Of a stretch of 10,469 nt of DNA, positions 1 to 8,500 are shown one piece after another (the first letter of the stretch is position 1; each line of letters opens with the position of its first letter). The notes below the pieces were generated by a model. The model was not told the origin of the DNA and searched no databases. It saw only the letters and a list, made by a program, of their open reading frames with translations. Origin of the DNA: Zygnema cylindricum (lineage: Eukaryota; Streptophyta; Zygnematophyceae; Zygnematales; Zygnemataceae); NCBI GenBank assembly GCA_037447655.1, contig JBBHKE010001899.1:1-10469 (forward strand), read 5' to 3'. A program made the position numbers and the translations under genes.

Positions 1-6
1 GAGAGG

Positions 7-46
<40 letters not shown>

Positions 47-57
47 AAGAGAGAAAA
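1..57. repeat. GA/GAAA microsatellite
   Basis: Nearly uninterrupted GA dinucleotides to about 42, then GAAA/GAGA and A-rich sequence. Reaches the window edge, so its full length is unknown. Confidence 0.95.
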
Positions 58-544
58 ACACATTCGTAGATAAAAGTCAAACCTACCACATGTAGCTAAT
101 GTCAGACGTCGATCGAGTCTTAAACGATTTGTAAACTTGGGGGGCGAGGGAGATGGCGATTAAACACCCTCCAATGAGCCCCAATACATCAATAAAGTTC
201 CAATCTTGATGTATAGAGGCGCCCATAGTTTATATAAGTCGAAGGAAACAAAAAAAATGCAAGTAGTCTCTAGAAGTATATGTGAATATTTCTAAGTTTT
301 TATGATTTCTTGTATGGGTCGTAAAGAAAGAAAAAGAGTGAAAGTCTCCCAAGAGTGCAACTTGATAAGAAAGTTTGCAACATTAATGGTTTGGAGAAAG
401 ATAAAAGAAAAATGAAGTGTTTTTTAGTTATAGTTGTGGATTTGGGAGTGCCTTAGAGGACTCCCGAAGTCGTCATTAGTTCATAACTTCATATCCTTTT
501 ATTTGCGTGTAAATGGGTACAAAAAAGGATAGTACATTTTTGAA
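58..544. other. Non-coding AT-rich DNA, nothing recognised
   Basis: Short stop-rich frames on both strands, A-rich runs and no repeat or motif that I can name. Confidence 0.6.
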
Positions 545-904
545 ATTTGAACCGTTAGACTTCCACATCCGTTTTAGAGTCAAAAGATTCTTTTGACGGC
601 ATAAAAGCGATGATTGAATTTTGTCGTTTTATGGAAAAGAGCCAAAAAGGTCAAAAGCTTGGTTGTCCATCTAAGATTGAATGCAGCGATGACGAAAACG
701 CCGCCAAAGGTGCATGCATGATCTTTTGTCCGGATGTGCCGCGATTCTCTACGATGGTTCGATTTGTCAGCTTTTGTCGTGTAGGAAGATGAGATTCGAT
801 GGCTTTTTGGATTTTGTGTAGTCAATGGACAGCTGTATGTGCCGCAATTGCTTAATCCAGGACGTTACTTTGGCCGTTGGATTTGGGACCCGGTCGGTTC
901 AAAT
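545..904. repeat. Possible 360-bp inverted-repeat element
   Basis: ATTTGAACCG at 545-554 is exactly inverted at 895-904. Further inward the two arms share a CCA-any-ATCC block at similar distance. Inside, GTCAAAAG/CTTTTGAC (579-597) forms an 8-bp hairpin with a 3-nt loop. The interior is more CpG-rich than its surroundings. No target-site duplication is obvious, and open frames of 60 (+) and 81 (-) codons overlap on opposite strands with no recognisable product. Confidence 0.35.
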
Positions 905-1807
905 GGAAAAAAATAAAAGTACGGCAAGTACAAAAGAATGTCAAAGGTCCTGAGATCAATTCTCAAAAGGGGCAAATTATTGTTAAGACAGTTTCTTAAC
1001 AGTTTTGCGGGAAGTTTCAGGTTGAACGAATCCATTAGTGAAAAAGTGTGATTGCTCATTGGACGCCGTACATTATCGTACCACTTCGTACCATTTCGTA
1101 TCATTTTGTACCATAATTTTTAATAGAAAATGTTTACTGAAGGTTTACCAAGATTCTCCAAGCTAAATGGGCGTAATCATTGACCGCCCATTTTTTTTCT
1201 TTTTCGCATCCGAAGCGATTTCTTGACCGTACATTTTATCCTTAGTAAAACAAAGATACGCTCCACGATGGACGAGCGCTGACAACCTGACACGTGGTAT
1301 AGGCCACATCATGCCTTCAGACAAGACAATAAAATCTTTGCCGGAGGATATTCCTTGACACGTCTTTTGCCATCAGGGATTCAGGGTTTTATCCGTTGCA
1401 GCAAAGTTCGTACAATGATAGTACTCAAATTACAAATCTTTTACGTTTGAGTAATTTGCTTTTACAAATCTTATTTTTCGTGCGCTCGTAAAGATTTTGC
1501 ATCCGGATTTTTCGTTTTAATACTCTTTTTCACGATTTTCAACATCTGAACGCCAGCCACCAACCAAAACAAGCCACGTAAACAAAAAGTGGCGTATATT
1601 GTCACGACCTAATGGATGATTGGTCAAAATAATACAGTCAGAACAAGATTCCGTACGATGACTCACACGACCAAATAGATTCTCGGCCTTATATTCTGTT
1701 TGACTCGAAATTACATGCGTAAGAAAATAAGAGGTCAGCGGATTTTCCGTGACTACTCCAATCATTTTCTGAATATTGACGCGAATCTACATAATGCTCA
1801 GCCGGCA
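905..1807. other. Non-coding DNA with small repeats
   Basis: Contains a hairpin GTTAAGA/TCTTAAC near 981-998, the 10-bp tandem repeat at 1066-1115 and two TACAAATCTT direct copies near 1431-1470. The minus-strand frames at 865-1104 and 1517-1765 look like chance: no known motif, no splice context. Confidence 0.55.
1066..1115. repeat. 10-bp tandem repeat, about 5 units
   Basis: Units of the form CCATTTCGTA begin at 1071, 1081, 1091, 1101 and 1111 (variants cattatcgta, ccacttcgta, ccatttcgta, tcattttgta, ccata). The 10-bp period equals about one helical turn, but no function is evident. Confidence 0.8.
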
Positions 1808-1849
1808 CCATAGAAGGTACCAAAAATCGTACGACTGGTACCTCTATGG
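1808..1849. repeat. Hairpin, 13-14 bp arms
   Basis: CCATAGAAGGTACC (1808-1821) and GGTACCTCTATGG (1837-1849) are inverted copies with a single-base deletion, 15-nt loop. Confidence 0.75.
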
Positions 1850-1926
1850 CCGTCTCATTCATGTGCCGTCTTCGTTGAGTATGTCCATAATGGCCAGGTG
1901 GTGCGCACGGGCAGATTCACTGAATC

Positions 1927-1956
1927 CGATTATTTTTTCCTTTCCATAAATAATCG
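1927..1956. repeat. Hairpin, 9-bp perfect arms
   Basis: CGATTATTT (1927-1935) and AAATAATCG (1948-1956) are exact inverted copies with a 12-nt loop. Confidence 0.65.
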
Positions 1957-1976
1957 CGTAACAAAAATCCGGGGCC

Positions 1977-2017
1977 GCAAGATTCCCGGCGGCTATCCCA
2001 AGCAATGGAATCTTCGC
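1977..2017. repeat. Hairpin, 8-10 bp arms
   Basis: GCAAGATTCC (1977-1986) and GGAATCTTCGC (2007-2017) pair with one bulged base; 20-nt loop. Confidence 0.6.
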
Positions 2018-2190
2018 AGATCTCTTTTTAAGGCTGCACGAGCGTTTTTAATTTTATGAACTGGAAAGGTCCCATTGGCTGCTCAGCTGTCACAATCCTG
2101 TCGGAATAAGGACTGTAACGCTGCGACGACAAAAACCAGCTAATAATCCAGGCTGTTTCGAGTTTTAGGTGTTTTTTGTCTGATAGTCAG
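2018..2190. other. Spacer between hairpin cluster and first MITE
   Basis: No gene or repeat recognised; ends at TA (2191-2192), the left target dinucleotide of the first element. Confidence 0.5.
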
Positions 2191-2192
2191 TA

Positions 2193-2391
2193 CACCTTGA
2201 ATCGTTACTAGCGTATAGAAATTATTAGTGTAAATAAATAATTAGTGTCACTCACTCTAATTTAGTTACATGAGACGTGGCAGATAATGGTCCACTTCCT
2301 TAAATAGTGTGATTTATTATATTTAAGGTATCAATGTCAAAATTTTGGGGTGCCGATATAGCGTACATAAGGCTAATAACGATTCAAGGTG
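2193..2391. mobile_element. MITE copy 1, 199 bp, TA-flanked (Tc1/mariner-like)
   Basis: Terminal inverted repeats CACCTTGAATCGTTACTAGC (2193-2212) and its inverse at 2372-2391 match at 19 of 20 positions. TA is present on both outer sides (2191-2192 and 2392-2393), as expected for a TA target-site duplication. No coding capacity, AT-rich. The interior includes GAGACGTGG, a 7-bp spacer and a 23-bp block (2272-2310) that recurs inverted at 4002-4040. Its right part (AAATTTTGGGG.GCCGA..TAGC) is shared with the two elements to its right. Confidence 0.85.
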
Positions 2392-2398
2392 TACAGTA

Positions 2399-3015
2399 CA
2401 CCACGAATCGTAATTAGAGTAATGAAAAAATTAGATTAAAAAAACAAAAAAAAACAATTAGAGTAATGAACTCTAATTTATGTGATATAACTTTTTCACA
2501 GAGGAAGTTTACTCTAGTTTATTTAAGTACTCTGTATTGGGTTATTTCGGCAATAATTATCCGCGCTGAAATTATGAACACTAAATTACGTAGACGAACA
2601 AAATCTGTCAGTCCGTATAGTTTTGACGTCATTGTAACATAAATACTATTTGTCGCGCTGAATGTCAGTTTATGTTCACACTGACGACGATGCTGTCGAC
2701 GGACGAGAATTATGCGAACGGCTTTTTTTCGATGTGATTAATTTTTTGTTTAGCGCGATTTCACGTGCGAGCGCGATTATATTAAATCATTATTTGTACC
2801 TTTTTACTTATAAAAGTACATTTTTGCACGGTCGGACGTCGGCCGTACGCAACACTATTTCAAACGGCAGTATATTAGGATTATTAGACGCTAATTAAAC
2901 CTTACCTTAAATAGTATAATGAAAAATTTATAATCATTTACTCTATTTAAGGTAATAGAGTCGAAATTTAGGGCGACCGAATTAGCGATATTTACTCTAA
3001 TTACGATTTGCGGTG
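2399..3015. mobile_element. MITE-family copy 2, 617 bp, 3 bp from copy 1
   Basis: Left end CACCACGAATCGTAATTAG and on through GAGTAA (2399-2422); the inverted right end (2992-3015) agrees at 22 of 24 positions. Left flank is TA (2397-2398); right flank is CA (3016-3017), perhaps a mutated TA. Subterminal CCTTAAATAG and AAATTTAGGGCGACCGAATTAGC (2963-2985) match the right parts of the other copies. The middle (about 2640-2860) is CpG-rich and unlike the AT-rich ends; it holds a 78-codon + frame with no recognisable product. A direct repeat AATTAGAGTAATGAA occurs at 2412-2426 and 2456-2470, the second forming a 9-bp hairpin with 2470-2478. Confidence 0.78.
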
Positions 3016-3040
3016 CAGCGTGTCGTGATATGAGCCACTG

Positions 3041-3070
3041 GTCCGTACGAAAAGTAAACGCTTTACGGAC
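3041..3070. repeat. Hairpin in the MITE nest
   Basis: GTCCGTA (3041-3047) and TACGGAC (3064-3070) pair exactly, with an inner AAG/CTT. Just right of copy 2. Confidence 0.6.
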
Positions 3071-3268
3071 ATGTACGAAGCCTCCCGAATCAAACTATAC
3101 TGCCACGGAAGCGTTTGTACAGACCGAAAATAACCCCGGAGGAACTCAGAACATGCCCAAAATAAAACTTTTTTTTTTTGACATTGCATGTTCTCTTAAC
3201 TTATTGGTCCTCAAGTTTGTTCATAAGTTACAAGGGAATGAATTCTTGTACGGTTCACGTCCGTGCGC

Positions 3269-3296
3269 TTCGTTTTCGTGATTCTTCGAAAACGAA
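3269..3296. repeat. Hairpin, 10-bp perfect arms, 8-nt loop
   Basis: TTCGTTTTCG (3269-3278) and CGAAAACGAA (3287-3296) are exact inverse copies. Confidence 0.75.
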
Positions 3297-3325
3297 AAAG
3301 TGTATTCCGAACATGATGTCCGATG

Positions 3326-3347
3326 GCGAACGGCAGTTGCCGTTTGC
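3326..3347. repeat. Near-perfect palindrome
   Basis: AACGGCA-GT-TGCCGTT (3329-3344), extending to GCG/TGC with one mismatch at the outside. Confidence 0.65.
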
Positions 3348-3522
3348 TATATGCAGTTGTCGAGTTTTGACGCATAGAACTGCATCTTTTGTCCGCCGCT
3401 ACGCTCCAAAACGGTCGAAACCTACCGTCCCAACCGTCACCGCCGCGTTTTTTGTCATTTTATGAAATTTGGCGTACAGATCCCAAAATTTATGACATCG
3501 TTTTCCCTTTTTTCAAGTGTGA

Positions 3523-3688
3523 ACCACTCAATAGTGTGATTAATGCTAATTGGGAATTTGGGGATTTTCAAGGAAATCAGTCACTCTAATTTGTTTTTTT
3601 AGGTATTTTTAATCACTCTATTTAAGAATTGGGTAAAAATTTAGGGGCGCCGAATTAGCATGATTAACCCTAATAGCGATTTGCGGTG
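3523..3688. mobile_element. MITE-family copy 3, right part only
   Basis: Ends in the family end CTAATAGCGATTTGCGGTG (3670-3688) and carries the shared subterminal blocks: AATAGTGTGATT near 3530, CTCTATTTAAG near 3618 and AAATTTAGGGGCGCCGAATT near 3639-3658. I found no matching left end, so it is either truncated or its left part is too diverged. The flank GTAGCGT resembles CAGCGT after copy 2. Confidence 0.65.
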
Positions 3689-3699
3689 GTAGCGTTTCA

Positions 3700-3758
3700 T
3701 GCCCGCATCGTTAATCCGATATTTTTTTGGGTGCTGTCGCGGCAAAGCGATGCGGGCA
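3700..3758. repeat. Inverted repeat, 11-bp perfect arms
   Basis: TGCCCGCATCG (3700-3710) and CGATGCGGGCA (3748-3758) are exact inverse copies with a 37-nt loop, beginning 12 bases right of the end of copy 3. Confidence 0.7.
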
Positions 3759-3881
3759 AGAAGCTGTCAACATCCAAAAACAAAACATGTACAGTATCGG
3801 AAAATTCACGGTTCTACAAGGTTCGGCAGTTTTTGCAAACAAATTGTACTTCCACGGAGTGAGGGTTGCAGATTTAAGGCT

Positions 3882-3916
3882 CACATCGGTTATCGATGAT
3901 ATCGCCTGCCGATGTG
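3882..3916. repeat. Inverted repeat, 8-bp arms
   Basis: CACATCGG (3882-3889) and CCGATGTG (3909-3916). It is followed by CGGCTAAGCA (3920-3929), a 10-mer that recurs inside the intron-2 element at 9550-9559. Confidence 0.6.
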
Positions 3917-3975
3917 TGCCGGCTAAGCACATTGTTTTTTAAATCGATAACACGTACGGTCGCAACTTTATTTGG

Positions 3976-4080
3976 GTGAAAACTATAAAATAGTTTTCAC
4001 AACACTATTTAAGGAAGTGGACCACAATTTTCCACGTCTCCTTACACTAAATTTGTATTGTATACTATGATTTTGCATCA
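3976..4080. mobile_element. Inverted MITE-family remnant with hairpin
   Basis: A perfect 11-bp hairpin with AAA loop (GTGAAAACTAT/ATAGTTTTCAC, 3976-4000) directly precedes a 23-bp block (4002-4024), a 7-bp spacer and CCACGTCTC (4032-4040). Block, spacer length and 9-mer are the exact inverse of 2272-2310 in copy 1; weaker match continues outward (AATTTAGT). No clear family end follows; CTATGATTTTGCATCA near 4065-4080 may be a degraded one. Confidence 0.6.
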
Positions 4081-5345
4081 ATGAGAATGAATCCTTAACT
4101 CTTAAAACGATGGGCAATGTAGTTTAAGTCATAAGTGCTTGATTGTGAATGCATACCGGACATACAATATTATCCACACTAGTTATGATTAGTGAAATAG
4201 TTGGAAATTATAGGTTGAAAACATGGTATTTTTTGCTTTATTTTTAGCAAAGAAAAGCAAAATAAGCGTTACGCACATAGAATTTTAGCACACTATGCCT
4301 ATTTTACTAGTTTTGTGGGTATAATACTGCGAAAAATTCCACACTTTTGAACCACGGTTGGGAAGTATGTTTCGTCAAAAGCGTAAGTAACACTTAGTTC
4401 TAAAATTCAGTATTAGAAGAGACATTATACGCCTTAAAAACTATAAAAATGGCCTAAATTCGTATTTTGCCCGTAAATTCGGTCTTTAAATTTTGAAAGA
4501 TTTTAAATATTATGGCTGAAATACACACCATTAGGATCACAATCGAAAATCCTAACAAAGTGGCAAGTTTTTGTTTCATTTTTTTACCAAAATTAAAGGC
4601 TAATATAAGGGGTTAAATGAAAAACAAACATTAAATAAACACTTTAACTGAAACGAATGGACAAGATTGAACACCCTTAAGTAGAATGACTTGTATACAT
4701 CCGAAGTATTGGAATAAAAACCTCAACATCTAAAACGACCAAATAGCTTCAAGAGGTGTACACACTCTACTCTGTATCATGCACAAACCTTACTAGCTTG
4801 ATAAAATTCGTATTTTTCTTCCGTCCAATAAATATCGCATTTTAAAATTACGCGTAAACACACTCTACTCTAAATTTTGTATGCTTCGTCCATATCTGTT
4901 TTAAAATGGTTGGTGTGAGGCAAACAAAATGAGGGCGGTAAATTTGCCTGTGACACTTTGAATGAGAGATCGAAAGTCAAATTCATTCACATTTGGTTGC
5001 ATGTCTCTCCAGGGAAAACATTTTGATATTTACACATCCCGTCAGAAAGTAAAAGGACACATGAAATTTTTTGCAATGTGTAAAAATTGCGGTTCCAATA
5101 GCAAAGCTAAGCCAGAAGAAAACACGATACATTCCATTAAAAAGCTCCTCAAAAGTAGTCTTAGGAACATGAAATAAAAGGAGTAACAGGACTGGAGCCG
5201 TGAACCACTCAAAAACCGGTTAAGTACTGAAAGGAACTAGTTCGAGTTCCTGCTAACTATTACAAATCTTCCCAAACGACCAGAACAAGCAAAAGCACTA
5301 TTTTTAACTCACTCTTCTTCAGTTTTACCCTGTTTTTTGCTCCTT
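4081..5345. other. AT-rich intergenic DNA and presumed 3' UTR of the ALF4-like gene
   Basis: No convincing gene. The part just below 5346 should contain the 3' UTR of the minus-strand gene, but no AATAAA is present on that strand between 5345 and 4900. Minor features: a 9-bp inverted repeat TTTTGCTTT/AAAGCAAAA (4231-4262), ACACTCTACTCT repeated about 100 bp apart (near 4760 and 4861) and a GGAACT/AGTTCC palindrome (5233-5250). A 71-codon + frame at 4962-5177 has no recognisable domain. Confidence 0.55.
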
Positions 5346-5590
5346 TTACAGAACAAGTTTGTCGACTTTTCGAGAACGATTAATTTCGTCCTCTACTATC
5401 TCGAGGCACCGATGTACCACACTTAGTACTGCCTGGACTGACATCATGATTGCCTCACCCACCTCATCTTTCTGGTTTGCCTCCAAACCAGAAACAATGT
5501 TTCCAGCCATATGTCGCAATGGGAGAAGCCATTTGTTTCGAGCTTTTGAGAGGTTATCTGGGGTTCTACAGCCGGTGTAATTTGTACCTC
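5346..5590 (-). CDS. ALF4: ALF4-like gene, terminal exon with stop codon (residues 321-401)
   Basis: Acceptor GTGTTTCAG, phase 1 in. It reads GTNYTGCRTPDNLSKA, NKWLLPLRHMAGNIVSGLE, then two helices including VQAVLSVVHRCLEIVEDE and ends KVDKLVL with TAA at 5348-5346. The C-terminal RCLEIVE helix and the short tail after it fit how plant ALF4 proteins end. A weak GTTCTG just before the stop could be read as a donor, but the stop is the simpler reading. Confidence 0.86.
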
Positions 5591-8500
5591 CTGAAACACA
5601 AATAGAAAGTTAAATTTGGCATTAGGGAGACGACTCTATCCTCTCACATTGGACCAGCAACTTTACTTTTGAAGCAAGGGAATCTTTGAAAGAATCATCT
5701 TGTACACAAAAGATGAAATCACACTTAGGTGTAAAACGTGATACATTATTGAACTAGAGTTATGTTGGAGCTATAGTCCTTAGGCAGGTTAGGATGGAAG
5801 ACTCCCGTCACGAACAAAGCTTAAAAAAAAGAGAAAAATAAAAAAAAATCAAATTTTCTTAAATTTATCAGCTACAGTTTTGCAACATCTTTGAATTGTG
5901 AATAATCCTCATGTCCAAGAATCTCAAGCTGAAAGTTGGTTCTGCAGAGAGCTCATTCATTTCTTATGATAACTTGTTAAATTGTCACTAAGTTTTAAAA
6001 CTACACCGTGTATCGTTATTAGTGTTATTTTTTTTTTCGCCGATTTTTCCATGCGCACTTATTGGTTGCGATGGAAAGGTAAGATCCTTACCTTACAATT
6101 GGCGGTCTCCAAACAGAGGTCAGACACGTGGCCCAGAAAAAAGTTGATTTAAGTGGAAAGAAAAACATCAACGCTAATACAGATACTCGGTGTACAAAAG
6201 TCAGTTCGACCATGTAAACTCACACATTTTTATCGCAAGTTTTATGCTTAAAATGAAAGCCAACTTCCAAGTTATCTCAAAATTTTACCTGACCTACTTT
6301 CTCGCATCTGGATACAACAGCCTTAAAATAAAAGGCCTAAGAAAACATTAAGAGTAAGATCGGTGCAGAGGAAATAAGGAAGCGTTTCATTTTTTGTGAA
6401 ATGGTGTAAATGAAACACAGTCAACCTCTATATGCAAAAGTCTAACAAAAACCTTCTTGATGATTGCAACTTCTTGAGCTTGACGGATTGGGAGACATAT
6501 GACTCAAACCAGTTAAATGCCTTCATTAAGATCTCTTGCCAGTTCAATTTTTGTTTGGTGCTATCATAAACACCAAATTGCTGACATATTCTATTTGGGT
6601 TAACAACACTACTTCGGTACCAGGTTTTTCTGGCCCCTGAACATAAAATAACGATAATAATACTAAATGTTTTTTTTCTCAAAACTAATTTGTAAAGTGG
6701 TTGAAAACCGTCCACGTCACTCGAACTTAAATTAAAATAAATAATACTAAAAAAAACCTCACGCTATATTTCCTAACCCTAATAGCGATTTCCGGTGTAA
6801 TGTCCATACCTGCTGCCTCTCGTAGCAACAAAAATCGGTACACGTTTAAAGCACCCAAAACCTGCAAAAACCATCATAACATCCTCGGTTATTCAGTATA
6901 ATTATTCAGATCAGTATACTTGGAATAGGTTGGGAATTTCTCAGAAGATAATTGCTACACATAAAGAAATAAACTCTCCATCAACAGTCAGTATAATGAT
7001 TCAGTTCAGACTGTTTGGAACTCGGTCGGAATTGCGCAGAATAGAATTGATTTTAAAAAACAAATAGACTATCCATAAACATAAATTTTAAAGAAAAAAC
7101 AGAAAGATAACAAAATAAAAGGTGTATCTTTTGGGATCTCTTGCTCTCACCACTGACAATACTGACTGTTCAGAGACTCTTGAAGCAATAACAGTATATT
7201 TTAACACCATCATATAAAAAGAATGTCTAAGAACAGCCCAAGAATGTCTAAGAATGTCTAAGAATCATATGGACGGGGAAGAGATATTATGTGATTTCAA
7301 ATCTGAAATATCATTGCTTCACAATAACAGCATTCCATTTTAAAAACTAGAACATCTTTCAGATTACCCTTCAAGGATCAGTTTGTGAAATGGAAAAAAT
7401 ATGAATCATACTTTTTCTGTAAATCATGTTTCATACAAAAAAAATCTCCGATTCTTTTTTAAGACATATTACAGCAACAAATCCAGTTTAATACTTTTGA
7501 AACTGAGATTAGGGAGAGGCAAAATCCGATGTTTTGTGTAAAAGATTCTTGAGTTCAAATGCCTTCAACAAAAAAGCTAGAGAATTCATCCCCTCATTAT
7601 CTAAACGATCTTTATTCCAATACACACAGTATTTAGTGTGGAGAACAAAAACTACGAACGCAAATCGAGCAGACAAGAATCTTCCAAAAAAAACCCATTC
7701 TACCCATTTTGGGTTAAAAACCCTATTTTCCGTCCATACTGTTAGTTTGGACTAATTACCATAAACATTTCATAAACCCAAATTCAACAAAAAAAATCTC
7801 AAACCTCCTCATACCGCGTCTGCGTCTTCCGATATATTCAACGGCTTCCTATTTGACGGTTGCAAAATTATTTCCACAAGACGAAGAATCCCCGGGTTTA
7901 CAAAAGCCATTCCCTCAGGTTTTCCTCCACTTTTGGGAGGGCTATTGGAGTCAGAGACAGTAATTTGTGTCCATTCCCGAGCCGCTTCATCTTTAGTTAA
8001 CATAAGCAAAAGAGAGACCTGTTGCATTAAAAAAAGAGACCAAAAAAGGGGAAAAAACAAAGAGAAATCAAAGAAGTTTTCAGGAAGGCATGATTTTATT
8101 ATGAAATCTACCAACTCGACAAACTTCCGGATGTTGCAATAGCTTCAGACGAGGTTGTACGGGAGGGAGGGAGGGAGGGAGGGAGGGAGGGAGGGGAGGA
8201 GAAGAGAGAGCCCATCATTTTGAACCCATTTCCTTTCATTCAGCATATTCATTACAGAAAAAGCATAAACGATGACCGTCTCAAAAGGACACTTCGAGGA
8301 CGACATGGAATTGCGATTATTCTCACCAACATGGGATTAGGACAGCTGGCAATAAGTGCCTCCAGTGCGTCCATACGGGCATGTGGAGTCAAACTATTCT
8401 TCAAGACCTGCACTCACAATGAGAAAAAAATCTCTTTCCTTGTCAAAAATGAAGTCAATAGTTAGACAATCTCAACAAGTCTCCCCCTGTTTATAGAGAT

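Larger units (their letters stand above)
5591..6809 (-). other. Intron 7 (1219 bp), carrying MITE sequences
   Basis: Donor GTATGG, acceptor GTGTTTCAG, phase 1. Contains a 189-bp TA-flanked element (6004-6192), a single end of the same family (6773-6797) close to the donor, and a minus-strand open stretch (6715-6428). The length excess over the other introns is at least partly due to these insertions. Confidence 0.78.

Noticed and set aside
2662-2898. 78-codon + strand frame in MITE copy 2 as a transposase fragment
   Set aside because: No DDE, helix-turn-helix or other recognisable motif, and it is short; treated as chance.
3030-3942. Several overlapping + and - frames of 62-95 codons in the MITE nest
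   Set aside because: They overlap each other on both strands, contain no known motif and lie in palindrome-rich repeat DNA with few stops because of higher GC.
4962-5177. 71-codon + strand frame with CKNCGSNSK as a small zinc-binding protein
   Set aside because: Only one CxxC, no partner cysteines, no splice or promoter context, and it lies where the 3' UTR of the opposite gene is expected.
5233-5250. GGAACT/AGTTCC palindrome as a terminator or binding site
   Set aside because: A 6-bp stem in a eukaryotic 3' flank is not distinguishable from chance.
7502-7741. About 80 stop-free codons on the minus strand in intron 6 as an extra exon
   Set aside because: The frame ends in a stop with no donor before it, and the acceptor at its start (AACTAACAG) gives the wrong phase after the upstream exon. 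The flanking exons join directly in phase 0.
8161-8210. Telomere-like or regulatory GAGA element
   Set aside because: The unit is a simple GGGA microsatellite inside an intron, not a telomere repeat and not near a promoter.
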